64,000 bases of DNA, from assembly GCA_036768475.1 (NCBI GenBank), contig DAIPMW010000015.1, forward strand, positions 1-64,000, written 5' to 3'. Source of the DNA: JAEUMD01 sp036768475. Lineage in GTDB: Bacteria; Pseudomonadota; Alphaproteobacteria; Rhizobiales; Hyphomicrobiaceae. Position numbers and translations under genes: made by a program. The notes below the pieces were generated by a model that searched no databases, had not been told where the DNA came from, and saw nothing but the letters and a program-made list of their open reading frames with translations. Of this stretch, positions 26,042 to 34,117 are shown one piece after another; the stretch's first letter is position 1, and every line of letters starts with the position of its first letter.

Positions 26042-27117
26042 CGAGCCGTTTTGCTCGCGCGTACGCGCTGCGGCACACGTTTGCATCTGTGGGTCTGGCT
26101 CTAGTGGCAGTTGGCAACGTTGCCGTTGCTACCCAGGCTCAAGGCTCCCCGGAGGTCTGGCGCCAGCAAGGCTGGGAGAGGACGGATTTTTCGAAGAGCA
26201 CCATCTCGTGGCGCGAAATCAAGTCCGGCGGTCCACCCAAGGACGGCATTCCTGCCATCGATGATCCCAAGTTCATCGACGTCGGTCGGAACACGACGGT
26301 GGAGGAAATAGGGCCCGTTATCGGGCTGGAGATCAATGTTGACGCACGCGCCTATCCGCTGCGCATTCTGATGTGGCACGAGATCGTCAACGATACGGTC
26401 GGTGGCGTTCCGGTCACTGTCACGTATTGCCCGCTCTGCAACGCGGCAATCGTGTTCGAGCGGAAAACCAATCGCGGTGTCCTCGATTTCGGCACGACGG
26501 GCAAATTGCGCAATTCCGATCTCGTAATGTACGACCGGCAGACACAGAGCTGGTGGCAGCAATTTACGGGCAAGGCGATCGTCGGAGCGCTCACGGACAC
26601 CAAGCTGCATCTCATCCCTTCACGCCTGGAGGCGTTTTCCCTGTTCCAGGAGCGTAACCCGCGCGGTCGGCTGCTGATACCCAACGATTCAGCATCCCGA
26701 GCCTACGGACGCAATCCTTATGAAGGTTACGACACCAGCGCAATACCATTCCTGTACCGCGGGGAATTCCGCGCCGGCATCGACCCTATGAAGCGCGTGG
26801 TGGTCGTGCGGGATGGTGACCGGCCTCTTGCAGTCCTCATGGGAGTGCTCCGCAATACGGAGGCGATCAGCAAGGACGATGTCATCATACGGTGGCGCCG
26901 CGGACAGAACTCGGCGCTCGATCATGCATCGATTGCCAGCGGCCGCGACGTTGGCAACGTCGCCGTGCAGCGCAGTCTGCCTGACGGCACACTGGTCGAC
27001 CTAGCTTATGACGTCACGTTCGCATTTGTATTTCACGCCTTCCATCCCGAAGGCGAAATCATCCAGTCCTGCGCCTCGAATGACGGCGATATAAAATGCG
27101 GCGAGCCGTTGGATTGA
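26038..27117 (+). CDS. DUF3179 domain secreted protein, 359 aa
   Basis: A signal peptide spans about residues 1-35 (SVGLALVAVGNVAVATQAQG). The DUF3179 core carries YPLRILMWHEIVNDTVGGVP, then VTYCPLCNAAIVF with two cysteines (CPLC), and DFGTTGKLRNSDLVMYDRQT. The CPLC motif and histidine suggest metal binding, but the biochemistry is not established. The start codon overlaps the DUF547 stop. DUF547-DUF3179-DUF3047 form one operon whose promoter ties them to the sigma factor encoded near 34 kb. Confidence 0.88.
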   Translation: MTSRFARAYALRHTFASVGLALVAVGNVAVATQAQGSPEVWRQQGWERTDFSKSTISWREIKSGGPPKDGIPAIDDPKFIDVGRNTTVEEIGPVIGLEINVDARAYPLRILMWHEIVNDTVGGVPVTVTYCPLCNAAIVFERKTNRGVLDFGTTGKLRNSDLVMYDRQTQSWWQQFTGKAIVGALTDTKLHLIPSRLEAFSLFQERNPRGRLLIPNDSASRAYGRNPYEGYDTSAIPFLYRGEFRAGIDPMKRVVVVRDGDRPLAVLMGVLRNTEAISKDDVIIRWRRGQNSALDHASIASGRDVGNVAVQRSLPDGTLVDLAYDVTFAFVFHAFHPEGEIIQSCASNDGDIKCGEPLD

Positions 27118-27129
27118 AACGCGCCGACC

Positions 27130-27780
27130 ATGTCAAAATCTGCGTTCTTGAGAGGTGTGGCGGGTCTATTTGCAGCGCTATTGCTGCCACAATCGACCAT
27201 GGCCGAAAGCGTCCTCGCCGACCCCGCAGCCATGCTGTCATCCGGCGTACGCACAGACTTCGTAGGAACAAACCGGCTGAACATCGAGTCGGGTCCCACC
27301 GGTATTTGCCTCAGGAGCCAGCCAGCCCGCTCCGCAACCAGCATCCACGTCGCCGTCCGTAGCGCGCGTACCGACTTGACGCGGGTATCCTGGACCTGGC
27401 GGGCCGACAGAATTCATGAAACGGCAGATATCCGCGTGCGCGAGCGGGAAGACTTCGCGGCCAAGATCGCCTTCGTTTTCGGAGAGCCGACTTGGTGGAG
27501 CCGCGATGTCCCCACCCTGGCCTATGTTTGGACGTCAACACCCGTAGTGAATGGAACGCTCATCAAATCGACGAGGTTCGACAATCTGCGTTATATCCAG
27601 CTGCGCGGATCGGCCGATGCTGCCAGATGGCATCAAGAGACAAGGAATGTGGCACAGGATTTCCGCGCGGCCTTCGGAATGGATGCGCCACCGCTGCGCT
27701 ACATCGCCATCTTCAACGACAACGATCAGACCGGAGAGCCGGCATCGGCATTCTTCGGCGCCATTCTATCGGGCAATTGA
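27130..27780 (+). CDS. DUF3047 domain secreted protein, 216 aa
   Basis: A signal peptide (residues 1-24) precedes a beta-rich domain with SWTWRAD, DFAAKIAFVFG and TLAYVWTS, the usual DUF3047 signature, ending YIAIFNDNDQTGEPASAFFG. The start lies 12 bp after the DUF3179 gene. Its last 55 bp overlap the 3' end of the convergent YiiX-like gene. With its two partners it likely acts in the envelope during the same stress response. No enzymatic activity is assigned. Confidence 0.82.
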   Translation: MSKSAFLRGVAGLFAALLLPQSTMAESVLADPAAMLSSGVRTDFVGTNRLNIESGPTGICLRSQPARSATSIHVAVRSARTDLTRVSWTWRADRIHETADIRVREREDFAAKIAFVFGEPTWWSRDVPTLAYVWTSTPVVNGTLIKSTRFDNLRYIQLRGSADAARWHQETRNVAQDFRAAFGMDAPPLRYIAIFNDNDQTGEPASAFFGAILSGN

Positions 27781-28580
27781 GGCACCAGGTCGCAGCTGTC
27801 GCTGTTGAGATTGTCGGCCCAGATCAAAGCGTGGGGATCGAAGCCTCCTTCGATCGTCGGCTTTACGACCTGGAAGTAAGGCGACAGATCGAAATCCCTC
27901 GGCGTGAAGAGACTGTGGTGCCGGATATGCAGGACTTCCGAACGGCTATATTCACTGGAGGCGAATTTCTCGCTGGAGACCTGATCGACCCGCGGCAAGA
28001 TCGGATAGCGAATGCTCTGGAAGGCCTGTGCGATCAGCGTCGAACAGATGACCCGGGTGGGCTCACCCGATCCCAATGCAATCATCCGTCTGCGCCAGCG
28101 CACGGGAACGGGCGGCGTGGGGAAAAGGTAGCGGGCCAGATCGACGATGTGGCGGGTGTCGTATGTATTGCCGATCCGGGCGATGGCGAACTGCGCAACT
28201 TCGTGCAGCTCGTCGTTGGTCAGTCCGACCGGGCGGCAAATTCGTGTGTTGAAGGTTGCATATCGTGAGAGCGGTGTCGCAACGACACCTTCACCGAGGT
28301 TAGCCTCCACAAGCATGCATTTTTCGCTATTCCTCTGTGACGAGACCAACAGGTCACCCACATACAGAGCCGCATGTGACCATGTCGATTGTGTGAGATA
28401 CTTGATTGCCGCGCCAACTTTCTGGTTTCCCTCGACCAGTAGCACGTCACCGACCCGGAGCACATGTCTCAAGGTTTCCGGATCGGAGGGCGTGAAGGGT
28501 TCATACCCGCTCGATGGCGCTTCCAACAAACCTGCGATCAAGCGCCCCAGGCGATCGAGCATCCGGTCCATCATCGCCAT
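27726..28580 (-). CDS. YiiX-like permuted NlpC/P60 papain-fold hydrolase, 284 aa
   Basis: The domain begins LRVGDVLLVEGNQKVGAAIK and TQSTWSHAALYVGD, where the histidine in WSHA is a catalytic residue. A later block VICSTLIAQAFQSI supplies the cysteine. This permuted layout (His before Cys) marks the YiiX/YebB branch, which cleaves acyl-amide or ester bonds in lipids or cell-wall material. It starts at ATG 28580, 13 bp beyond the DoxX stop, so it extends the bufferin operon. Its C-terminus overlaps the convergent DUF3047 gene by 55 bp. This gene is not part of the core bufferin set as I know it. Confidence 0.78.
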   Translation of the reverse strand: MAMMDRMLDRLGRLIAGLLEAPSSGYEPFTPSDPETLRHVLRVGDVLLVEGNQKVGAAIKYLTQSTWSHAALYVGDLLVSSQRNSEKCMLVEANLGEGVVATPLSRYATFNTRICRPVGLTNDELHEVAQFAIARIGNTYDTRHIVDLARYLFPTPPVPVRWRRRMIALGSGEPTRVICSTLIAQAFQSIRYPILPRVDQVSSEKFASSEYSRSEVLHIRHHSLFTPRDFDLSPYFQVVKPTIEGGFDPHALIWADNLNSDSCDLVPQLPDRMAPKNADAGSPV

Positions 28581-28593
28581 GTCGTCCCGCCCT

Positions 28594-29064
28594 TCATGTT
28601 TTCCAGGCTGGCTGCGTTGCAGAGGCCTGCAAGTTGCCATGACGCATGCGAATGAGATGGTCCAGCGACAGCGCACCCGCACCGTATTTCACGATCATCA
28701 ACAGACCGACGGCCCACAGACCATGAGTGACATATGCCGACGGATAAACGAACGTCTGGATAACCGCCGTCATGCCAAACAGGCCAAGGGCTGCAAAGCG
28801 TGCGCCAATGCCGAGCCAGAGCAGCCAGGGCAATGTCAATTCGGTGGCGGTTGCCAAGTAAGCCGCAAGCACCGGCGGCACCAGCGGCACTTTGTATTCC
28901 TCGGCAAACAAGAAGAAAGTTGCGTCCTTGATTGCGAAACCGTCAATCTTGGTCAGGCCGGACTTGTAGAATACGAGCCCTATGATGACACGGGCCAGGA
29001 GCGCGATGAGCGCGTAGGGAAGCGCCTCGAAAACTCTTATCACCTTGCTGACAACCGATGCCAT
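28594..29064 (-). CDS. DoxX-family membrane protein of the bufferin operon, 156 aa
   Basis: Four membrane helices (ALIALLARVIIGLVFYKSGL; PVLAAYLATATELTLPWLLW; FAALGLFGMTAVIQTFVYP; LWAVGLLMIVKYGAG), the typical DoxX fold. GAGGAA 6 bp before ATG 29064 decides the start. DoxX proteins accompany DUF692-DUF2063 genes in many genomes (the fourth gene of the Caulobacter SigF-dependent operon, gigD) and may move electrons or protect the product. It lies 23 bp after bufC. Confidence 0.85.
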   Translation of the reverse strand: MASVVSKVIRVFEALPYALIALLARVIIGLVFYKSGLTKIDGFAIKDATFFLFAEEYKVPLVPPVLAAYLATATELTLPWLLWLGIGARFAALGLFGMTAVIQTFVYPSAYVTHGLWAVGLLMIVKYGAGALSLDHLIRMRHGNLQASATQPAWKT

Positions 29065-29087
29065 CTTCATTTCCTCAGTCAGGGATT

Positions 29088-29876
29088 TCATTGAACACGT
29101 GAGCGGCACGATGCGCCAAGCCCGGAGACTGCGCAAAGATCCAACAACGCTGCAAGCGCCTGCTGAAGGTCGAACGCGCTCGTCTCCTGCGATGCTTCGA
29201 TTGCTGCATCACCCAACGGTACCCCAGCCATGAGTGCCTCGAAGAATGTACAGCAGCCGGGCGACAGCAGGAGAGTTCTCACGTCCAGGCCGACGCGAGA
29301 GACGAGTAATGCCTCACCTGCAGAAGACGCCGCTATGGATTTGACATTTTCATCGAATGTATTCGTGCGCCAGATGGAAAAGACCGGAAACCTGGAACGG
29401 AAAATCTGGGCGGAGGGATGAAACATGAAGCAAAGTCGAGAAACGTCGTGCGGCTGGACACGCGACAAGTCCGCTAGCGCGAGCGAGTCTGCATCAGCGG
29501 CGTGATAGGCGCGTTGCTGCATCCATTCCAGGCGCGCCACATCGGGCAGGTAGGGGAGGTCGGTCACGGGTCCAAACTCGGAGAGGAACTCTGGAAACTC
29601 CGCGCCATACCGCGTCAGCACCGGCGAATGCGGCGGCCGCTCGAGAATGAAGGCCCGCGCCGTAGCGCGAAAGAACTCCTCGCCCAGAAGTCTGGCAACA
29701 ACCGGGAAGAAAGATTCCAACACCTCGGTGAGGCTCATCACGAAATTGTTGCGATAAACGGCGAAGCGCTTGATTGCAGCGCCGCCATAGTTGCTGCCGA
29801 CGCCGGCCGGCACGGGACGTGACGCGTGAAAGATGACCGACGCGAATTCACGTTGCACCTGGTCAAGCGACGGCAT
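29088..29876 (-). CDS. bufC: BufC-like DUF2063 protein, MNIO partner, 262 aa
   Basis: The N-terminal domain of DUF2063 is clear: LDQVQREFASVIFHASRPVP, then RFAVYRNNFVMSLTEVLES, FFPVVARLLGEEFF and YLPDVARLEWMQQRAYHA. In bufferin systems this protein binds the precursor's leader and delivers it to the DUF692 oxidase. ATG 29876 overlaps the bufB stop by 14 bp. The C-terminal half is less conserved. Gene order bufA-bufB-bufC-doxX is canonical. Confidence 0.86.
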   Translation of the reverse strand: MPSLDQVQREFASVIFHASRPVPAGVGSNYGGAAIKRFAVYRNNFVMSLTEVLESFFPVVARLLGEEFFRATARAFILERPPHSPVLTRYGAEFPEFLSEFGPVTDLPYLPDVARLEWMQQRAYHAADADSLALADLSRVQPHDVSRLCFMFHPSAQIFRSRFPVFSIWRTNTFDENVKSIAASSAGEALLVSRVGLDVRTLLLSPGCCTFFEALMAGVPLGDAAIEASQETSAFDLQQALAALLDLCAVSGLGASCRSRVQ

Positions 29877-30741
29877 GGCGTGCTCCTTCCTTGTGCAAAA
29901 TCGCTTCCGCGCGAATCGCCTCCATATGAAGTGTCTCCCACTCTGGGACATCGTTGTCCCATTCGATCAGCACCGGGCGCCGGCCGGCACGGCGAATGAC
30001 ATGACGGAAAAGATCCCACACAGGATCTACGACCTGCGTACCGTGCGAATCGATAAGGAGCGTGCGACCCATGTCATCGGCGTCCACCGTGTGACCGCCA
30101 AGATGGATTTCCTCCACACGTTCGAGTGGGAATTCATCGATATAGGCGACCGGATCGAAGCCGTGGTTTGTGGCGGAAACGAAGACATTGTTGACGTCGA
30201 GCAGAAGTCCGCAGCCGGTTCGTTCCGACACTTGCTTGATAAAATCCACTTCACTCATTTCGGAGGTGTCGAACACCACATACGTCGAGGGGTTTTCCAG
30301 GAGTATCTGCCGCTTCAACGTAGACTGGATCTGATCGATATGCTCGCACACACGCTGGAGCGTCTGCCGTGTGTAGGGAACGGGCAGAAGATCATTAAAA
30401 AATGTGCCCTCGTGCGTTGACCAAGCCAGATGCTCGGATACGAGGCCCGGCTGATAGAGGTCGCAGACAGCCTTCAATCGCGCCAGATGAAGCTGATCGA
30501 GCGGTCCATCAGCGCCGATCGACATGCCGACGCCATGTACGGACAACGGATACATGGCCCGAATGGCTGACAGGTAATGATGCGGTGGTCCGCCCGCTTC
30601 CATGTAATTCTCGGCGTGCACCTCGAACCAGCCGATTGCTGGTCGCGTATCGAGAATATGCTGATAGTGCTCAGGCTTGAGCCCGACCCCGGCACCAGCC
30701 GGGATCGGGTCGGCCATCGCGCTCCGAGGGGCAGCGCTCAT
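29863..30741 (-). CDS. bufB: BufB-like MNIO / DUF692 multinuclear iron oxidase, 292 aa
   Basis: A TIM-barrel DUF692 protein. The metal-ligand motifs appear in order: EVHAENYM, LSVHGVGMS, SEHLAW, LLENPSTY, LLLDVNNVFV, EIHLGGH, DSHGTQV and IEWDNDVP. MNIO enzymes oxidise cysteines in ribosomally made precursors; in bufferins the modified cysteines bind copper. ATG 30741 starts 8 bp beyond the bufA stop. All recognised ligand motifs are intact, so the enzyme is probably active. Confidence 0.92.
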   Translation of the reverse strand: MSAAPRSAMADPIPAGAGVGLKPEHYQHILDTRPAIGWFEVHAENYMEAGGPPHHYLSAIRAMYPLSVHGVGMSIGADGPLDQLHLARLKAVCDLYQPGLVSEHLAWSTHEGTFFNDLLPVPYTRQTLQRVCEHIDQIQSTLKRQILLENPSTYVVFDTSEMSEVDFIKQVSERTGCGLLLDVNNVFVSATNHGFDPVAYIDEFPLERVEEIHLGGHTVDADDMGRTLLIDSHGTQVVDPVWDLFRHVIRRAGRRPVLIEWDNDVPEWETLHMEAIRAEAILHKEGARHAVA

Positions 30742-30749
30742 GGCGGGCC

Positions 30750-31073
30750 TCACGCTTCGCTGCAGTCGTACTTGCCGCCGCGATCCGCAATACACTTCAA
30801 GCTTCCCTTGCCGAGCGGGGTCGAGACTTGCTCGCAGGTGCCCTTCTTGACCAGACTCCAAGCGTTGCCCTGATAGTCGACCGTCGAGGTGCCCGCACAC
30901 GTGGTGCCCTTGCCGGCCTTGCAATCATTCTTGCCGGCCAGGGCAACGCCGTAGCATTTCTCCATATTCTTCATGTCCGTCTGGGCGTTGGCGTCCGACG
31001 CCGCCATGCCGAGAGCCGCAGCAAACGCTCCTGCAACCGCCAGAGACGAAAGCTGAGTGGTCTTACGATCCAT
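30750..31073 (-). CDS. bufA: BufA-type bufferin precursor (DUF2282), 107 aa
   Basis: A signal peptide (residues 1-29, ending ASDANA) precedes the DUF2282 core: EKCYGVALAGKNDCKAGKGT, then CAGTSTVDYQGNAW and VKKGTC. These four cysteines are the family's usual ones and the likely targets of the neighbouring oxidase. The C-terminus carries an extension after the fourth cysteine with two more (LKC and YDC), which is longer than the family form I know. The start is ATG 31073; a good GTAACT-N16-CGAA promoter lies 54 bp upstream. The product should be a periplasmic copper-binding peptide. Confidence 0.9.
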   Translation of the reverse strand: MDRKTTQLSSLAVAGAFAAALGMAASDANAQTDMKNMEKCYGVALAGKNDCKAGKGTTCAGTSTVDYQGNAWSLVKKGTCEQVSTPLGKGSLKCIADRGGKYDCSEA

Positions 31074-31126
31074 TGTGAATATCCCTTTGTTGACTGCGGA
31101 GGCGCCAAGCGCCTCACGCAATCAAG

Positions 31127-31152
31127 TTCGAAGGGACGCGGGCAAAAGTTAC
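31127..31152 (-). promoter_or_regulatory. SigF-type promoter for the bufferin operon (one mismatch)
   Basis: On the minus strand GTAACT (31147-31152), 16 bp, CGAA (31127-31130). It differs from GTAACC only at the last base of the -35 box, and lies 54 bp before the bufA ATG. The equivalent Caulobacter operon is SigF-dependent. Confidence 0.75.
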
Positions 31153-31414
31153 GGACGGCACGCCATGAGGCCGTGCTTTGAGTCGCGTGCCGGCGATCAC
31201 GAATGCTTGAAAGCGGTGACTAACGACGCCCTCTCCCTAAAAGGCGCTTTTTTCCAAATGGACTGCGAGAACGCCGGCACAGGCGTTGCAACATCGCCAC
31301 ATTCGATAAAGCTCGACTAAAGCAACCGCGGCTAATGTGTGAGGGCATCGTGGCCCGCGTCAGCTGGGCCGTCGGAACAAGATCAGTGTGGCGTCCCGCA
31401 ACAGGGGGGAAATT

Positions 31415-32695
31415 ATGAGAAGACATCTGCTCGCCGCGGCACTGCTGACCTCAGCCGCAGTGATCTCAACACCCGCACTGGCCGCCGACCTCGGCGGTGA
31501 CTGCTGTGCCGATCTCGAAGAGCGCATTGCCGAACTCGAGGCCACCGCCGCTCGAAAGGGTAACCGCAAGGTATCCCTGACCGTGACCGGTTGGGTTGCC
31601 GAACAAGTCACCTATTGGGACGACGGGGAAGAAAGCAACGTCTATGTCGGCGGGATCGGCTCGACACTGTCTAGCCACGTCAAGCTAACCGGTGAAGCCG
31701 CAATCACGACGGGCTGGAAAGCCGGATATGTCGTACAGATCGAAGCACTTTCCGCCGAATTCGCCACGCTCGACCAAAACAACGATGATGGCACTCCATC
31801 GGCGGGCGTCGGCCTCCTGCAATCGTATTGGTTCATTGCCAGCGAAAGGCTCGGTAAAGTTTCTCTTGGCCTTCTATCACAGGCCTCTGACAACACGGCA
31901 ATTCTGGTCGACGGTTCAGGCTCTCTCGTTCCGGCGAACTGGGTTCTACCGTTCGACACGGGCGGCTTTAGGTTCCGCAACACAAACGGTACCCTATCCG
32001 ACCTCGGTTGGTCTGATGTAAGCACCTGCGGCTCACTTTCGGCATCAGTAGGCGGTGACTGTAACGGCGTTCCGTTGAATGCGGTTCGCTACGATTCGCC
32101 GACGTTTGCTGGCTTCTCTGTTTCCGCATCCTGGGGCGAAGATGACTTTTGGGATGTTGCCGCACGATACGCCGGCGAGTTCAATGGCATCAAGATCGCC
32201 GCTGCCGTCGGCTATCACCAGATCACGGACGAGCGGCCGCTTGGCGCATTTTCGGCCACGAAACGCGATTCGTCGTACTTCCAGGCCGGTCTCTACATAC
32301 AGCATGTGCCGACTGGCCTGTTTGCCTATGGCGCCTACGGCAACGAGGACAATGACACGATTTATGAGCCCGGCCTTGCCGCGGTCGACTCGGAGGTCTG
32401 GTACGTCAAAGCCGGCATCCGTCGCAAATGGCACCAACTGGGGCACACGGTACTCTACGGCGAATACGGCAACTACGATGATCAGCTGGGCGTTGAGGCC
32501 CTTCGCGCCGGAATCACCGGGTCGGAAGTCGAGCATTGGGGGCTCGGTGTGGTGCAGGAAATCGATGCCGCAGCAATGTCGCTCTGGCTCTCCTATCGCA
32601 ATGCCGAGGCTGATCTAAACTATGCACCTGCCGCGCTAGGTAGCAGCCCTGATGACTTCCAGATCGTCAAGTTCGGCGCTCTGATCAACTTTTAA
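31415..32695 (+). CDS. Alphaproteobacterial outer-membrane porin, 426 aa
   Basis: Signal peptide at residues 1-25 (ending TPALAADL). A short cysteine-bearing coiled segment follows (GGDCCADLEERIAELEATAA), then beta-barrel repeats starting KVSLTVTGWVAEQVTYWDDG and closing with FQIVKFGALINF, whose terminal Phe is the barrel-assembly signal. This architecture is usual for rhizobial porins. ATG 31415 was chosen because the signal peptide begins there. It is divergent from bufA by about 340 bp and I saw no SigF-type site for it. Confidence 0.86.
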   Translation: MRRHLLAAALLTSAAVISTPALAADLGGDCCADLEERIAELEATAARKGNRKVSLTVTGWVAEQVTYWDDGEESNVYVGGIGSTLSSHVKLTGEAAITTGWKAGYVVQIEALSAEFATLDQNNDDGTPSAGVGLLQSYWFIASERLGKVSLGLLSQASDNTAILVDGSGSLVPANWVLPFDTGGFRFRNTNGTLSDLGWSDVSTCGSLSASVGGDCNGVPLNAVRYDSPTFAGFSVSASWGEDDFWDVAARYAGEFNGIKIAAAVGYHQITDERPLGAFSATKRDSSYFQAGLYIQHVPTGLFAYGAYGNEDNDTIYEPGLAAVDSEVWYVKAGIRRKWHQLGHTVLYGEYGNYDDQLGVEALRAGITGSEVEHWGLGVVQEIDAAAMSLWLSYRNAEADLNYAPAALGSSPDDFQIVKFGALINF

Positions 32696-32744
32696 GTATT
32701 GCGTACTCACGACCGCTCACTATCCCATCTGCTAGACCCCCCTT

Positions 32745-32785
32745 AGAGGCTGCTTTTGACCTCGTCTGAGTGGCCTCTCTTTTTT
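32745..32785 (+). terminator. Probable rho-independent terminator of the porin gene
   Basis: AGAGGC (32745-32750) pairs with GCCTCT (32773-32778) over a 22-nt loop, followed by a T-run at 32780-32785. The long loop weakens it, but position and T-run fit. Confidence 0.5.
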
Positions 32786-32834
32786 GCGTGCTGAGTGAAA
32801 GCGGCAGGATTTTATGGTTCGAGCCTGGCAGCGC

Positions 32835-33506
32835 TCAGGTCTTACGCACTTCGAACGCGTATCCCTGCCCCCGCACGGTGCGGATCCCGCAATCCGGATG
32901 TGCGATTTTCTTGCGCAGTCGGTGAACGTACACCTCTATGATCTCGATGGCTGTTTCATCATCGATCGAAAATATACGTGAGGCAATGAAGTCCTTGCTG
33001 ACAATGCTCCCGCAATGACTGACCAGAACGTTGAGGACGCTTCGCTCCCGGGCCGTCAGCTCGATGCTTTCTCCTGCAAGCCAGACATCCTGAGTAACCA
33101 AATCGATCTTGACGGGGCCCGCAGACAGCGCCGACTTGAGCGGTTGCGACACGGCCCTGAGCGAAAGCCTGATCCTGGCCTCCAGTTCGACCAGCTTGAC
33201 GGGCTTCAAGATGAAATCGTCTGCAGAGACTTTCAGGAGCTTCGACAATGCTCCAGGAGAGATTTCGCTCGCCATCACGACGAGCCTCGGCTCTGGCCAG
33301 CGCTGACGCATTTGTTCAAGTGCCAGTCGGGTTTCAGAATCGACCTCTTCAAGATCGAGCAAAAGAATGTCGTAGTGACGCAAAGCGAGGAATTCTTCGG
33401 CCACGCTGAGCGTTGCGATCCGGTCGACGAGCGCGTTCCTCGCCTTGAGCATTTGCGCCACGGCCGCGGTTTGCGCGCCACTGCGCCCAATGAGCAGGAC
33501 CTTCAT
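32835..33506 (-). CDS. OmpR-type response regulator with atypical receiver, 223 aa
   Basis: The C-terminal half is a standard winged helix (ARERSVLNVLVSH, IIEVYVHRLRKKI, IRTVRGQGYAFEV). The receiver keeps the acceptor aspartate (ILLLDLEEVD) and a switch lysine (FILKPVKL), but the acidic pair that binds magnesium is absent: the N-terminus reads MKVLLIGRSGAQ where EDD or DDD is expected. Phosphorylation by a kinase is therefore doubtful, and none is encoded next to it. It could be a pseudo-receiver controlled by ligand or protein binding. It ends convergent with the porin gene. Confidence 0.85.
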   Translation of the reverse strand: MKVLLIGRSGAQTAAVAQMLKARNALVDRIATLSVAEEFLALRHYDILLLDLEEVDSETRLALEQMRQRWPEPRLVVMASEISPGALSKLLKVSADDFILKPVKLVELEARIRLSLRAVSQPLKSALSAGPVKIDLVTQDVWLAGESIELTARERSVLNVLVSHCGSIVSKDFIASRIFSIDDETAIEIIEVYVHRLRKKIAHPDCGIRTVRGQGYAFEVRKT

Positions 33507-33747
33507 GGTGCCCTGTTTCTCTTGTTCTTGTCATATCCAATGCACGGGCGGGGCGGAAGGAGTCGAACCCTCGGCGGAAGGATGAGGCTGGTGCCCACTC
33601 CATTCCGGTCCACCTCGGACACACCCCGAACAATGAATGGCTGGACACGAGCGGCGGGCGATCCGTTCAACGAAGGGGTACGGCTCGCCCACCTCATCAA
33701 GCCAATGCAGCCGCACAATATGTGCAGCCAAGCCCAAGCGGCCGGCA

Positions 33748-33888
33748 CTACTTGCCGCCCCAGATACCTTTCGGATGGACGATTAACCCCTTACTCGTGA
33801 GATCCGAGAGCAACTCGTCGGTATTGACCGGCGATGCGATTGCGGGGGTAGCGAGGAGAAGTGCGAAACTCAAAATAAGCATCTTCAT
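33748..33888 (-). CDS. Small secreted peptide under a SigF-type promoter, 46 aa
   Basis: A short frame missed by usual length limits. It begins MKMLILSFALLLATPAIA, a complete signal peptide with a cleavage site after AIA, and leaves a mature peptide of about 28 residues that ends HPKGIWGGK. AAGGAG lies 7 bp before the ATG. A perfect GTAACC-N16-CGAA promoter sits 62 bp upstream. There are no cysteines, so it is not another bufferin. I know of no family. It lies between the atypical regulator and the sigma-factor gene. Confidence 0.62.
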   Translation of the reverse strand: MKMLILSFALLLATPAIASPVNTDELLSDLTSKGLIVHPKGIWGGK

Positions 33889-33950
33889 TGCGAAGCTCCT
33901 TTGGACGAATTAATGGTCCCGGGGTATTCCGAACCTTTCTGTTCAGGAGC

Positions 33951-33976
33951 TTCGAATTGACGGGAACTTCGGTTAC
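33951..33976 (-). promoter_or_regulatory. SigF-type promoter for the 46-aa secreted peptide
   Basis: On the minus strand GTAACC (33971-33976), 16 bp, CGAA (33951-33954), a perfect match. The next start codon in its direction is that of the small secreted peptide at 33888. It lies in the spacer just before the sigma-factor gene but faces away from it. Confidence 0.82.
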
Positions 33977-34117
33977 CTTCCTCACGATGAAGTCACGTCA
34001 CGTTGTCTTGATAAGCTGGTGAAAATTGCTGTGGAATGAAATGCTCGAACCGCCCCTCGCTCAAACGGAGTTATGCCACGGGTACTCTGCGAGCGATCAA
34101 CGCCCGGGCTGTGCCCG

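Noticed and set aside
33541..33615. Minus-strand tRNA-like T-arm (GAGGG-TTCGACT-CCTTC)
   Set aside because: The T-arm pairs, but no acceptor, D-arm or anticodon arm can be drawn around it and no CCA follows; a tRNA fragment (att scar) remains possible but unsupported.
34023..34048. SigF-type promoter for the sigF gene itself
   Set aside because: A CGAA occurs at 34045-34048 but the -35 position 16 bp before it reads AAATTG-like sequence, not GTAACC.
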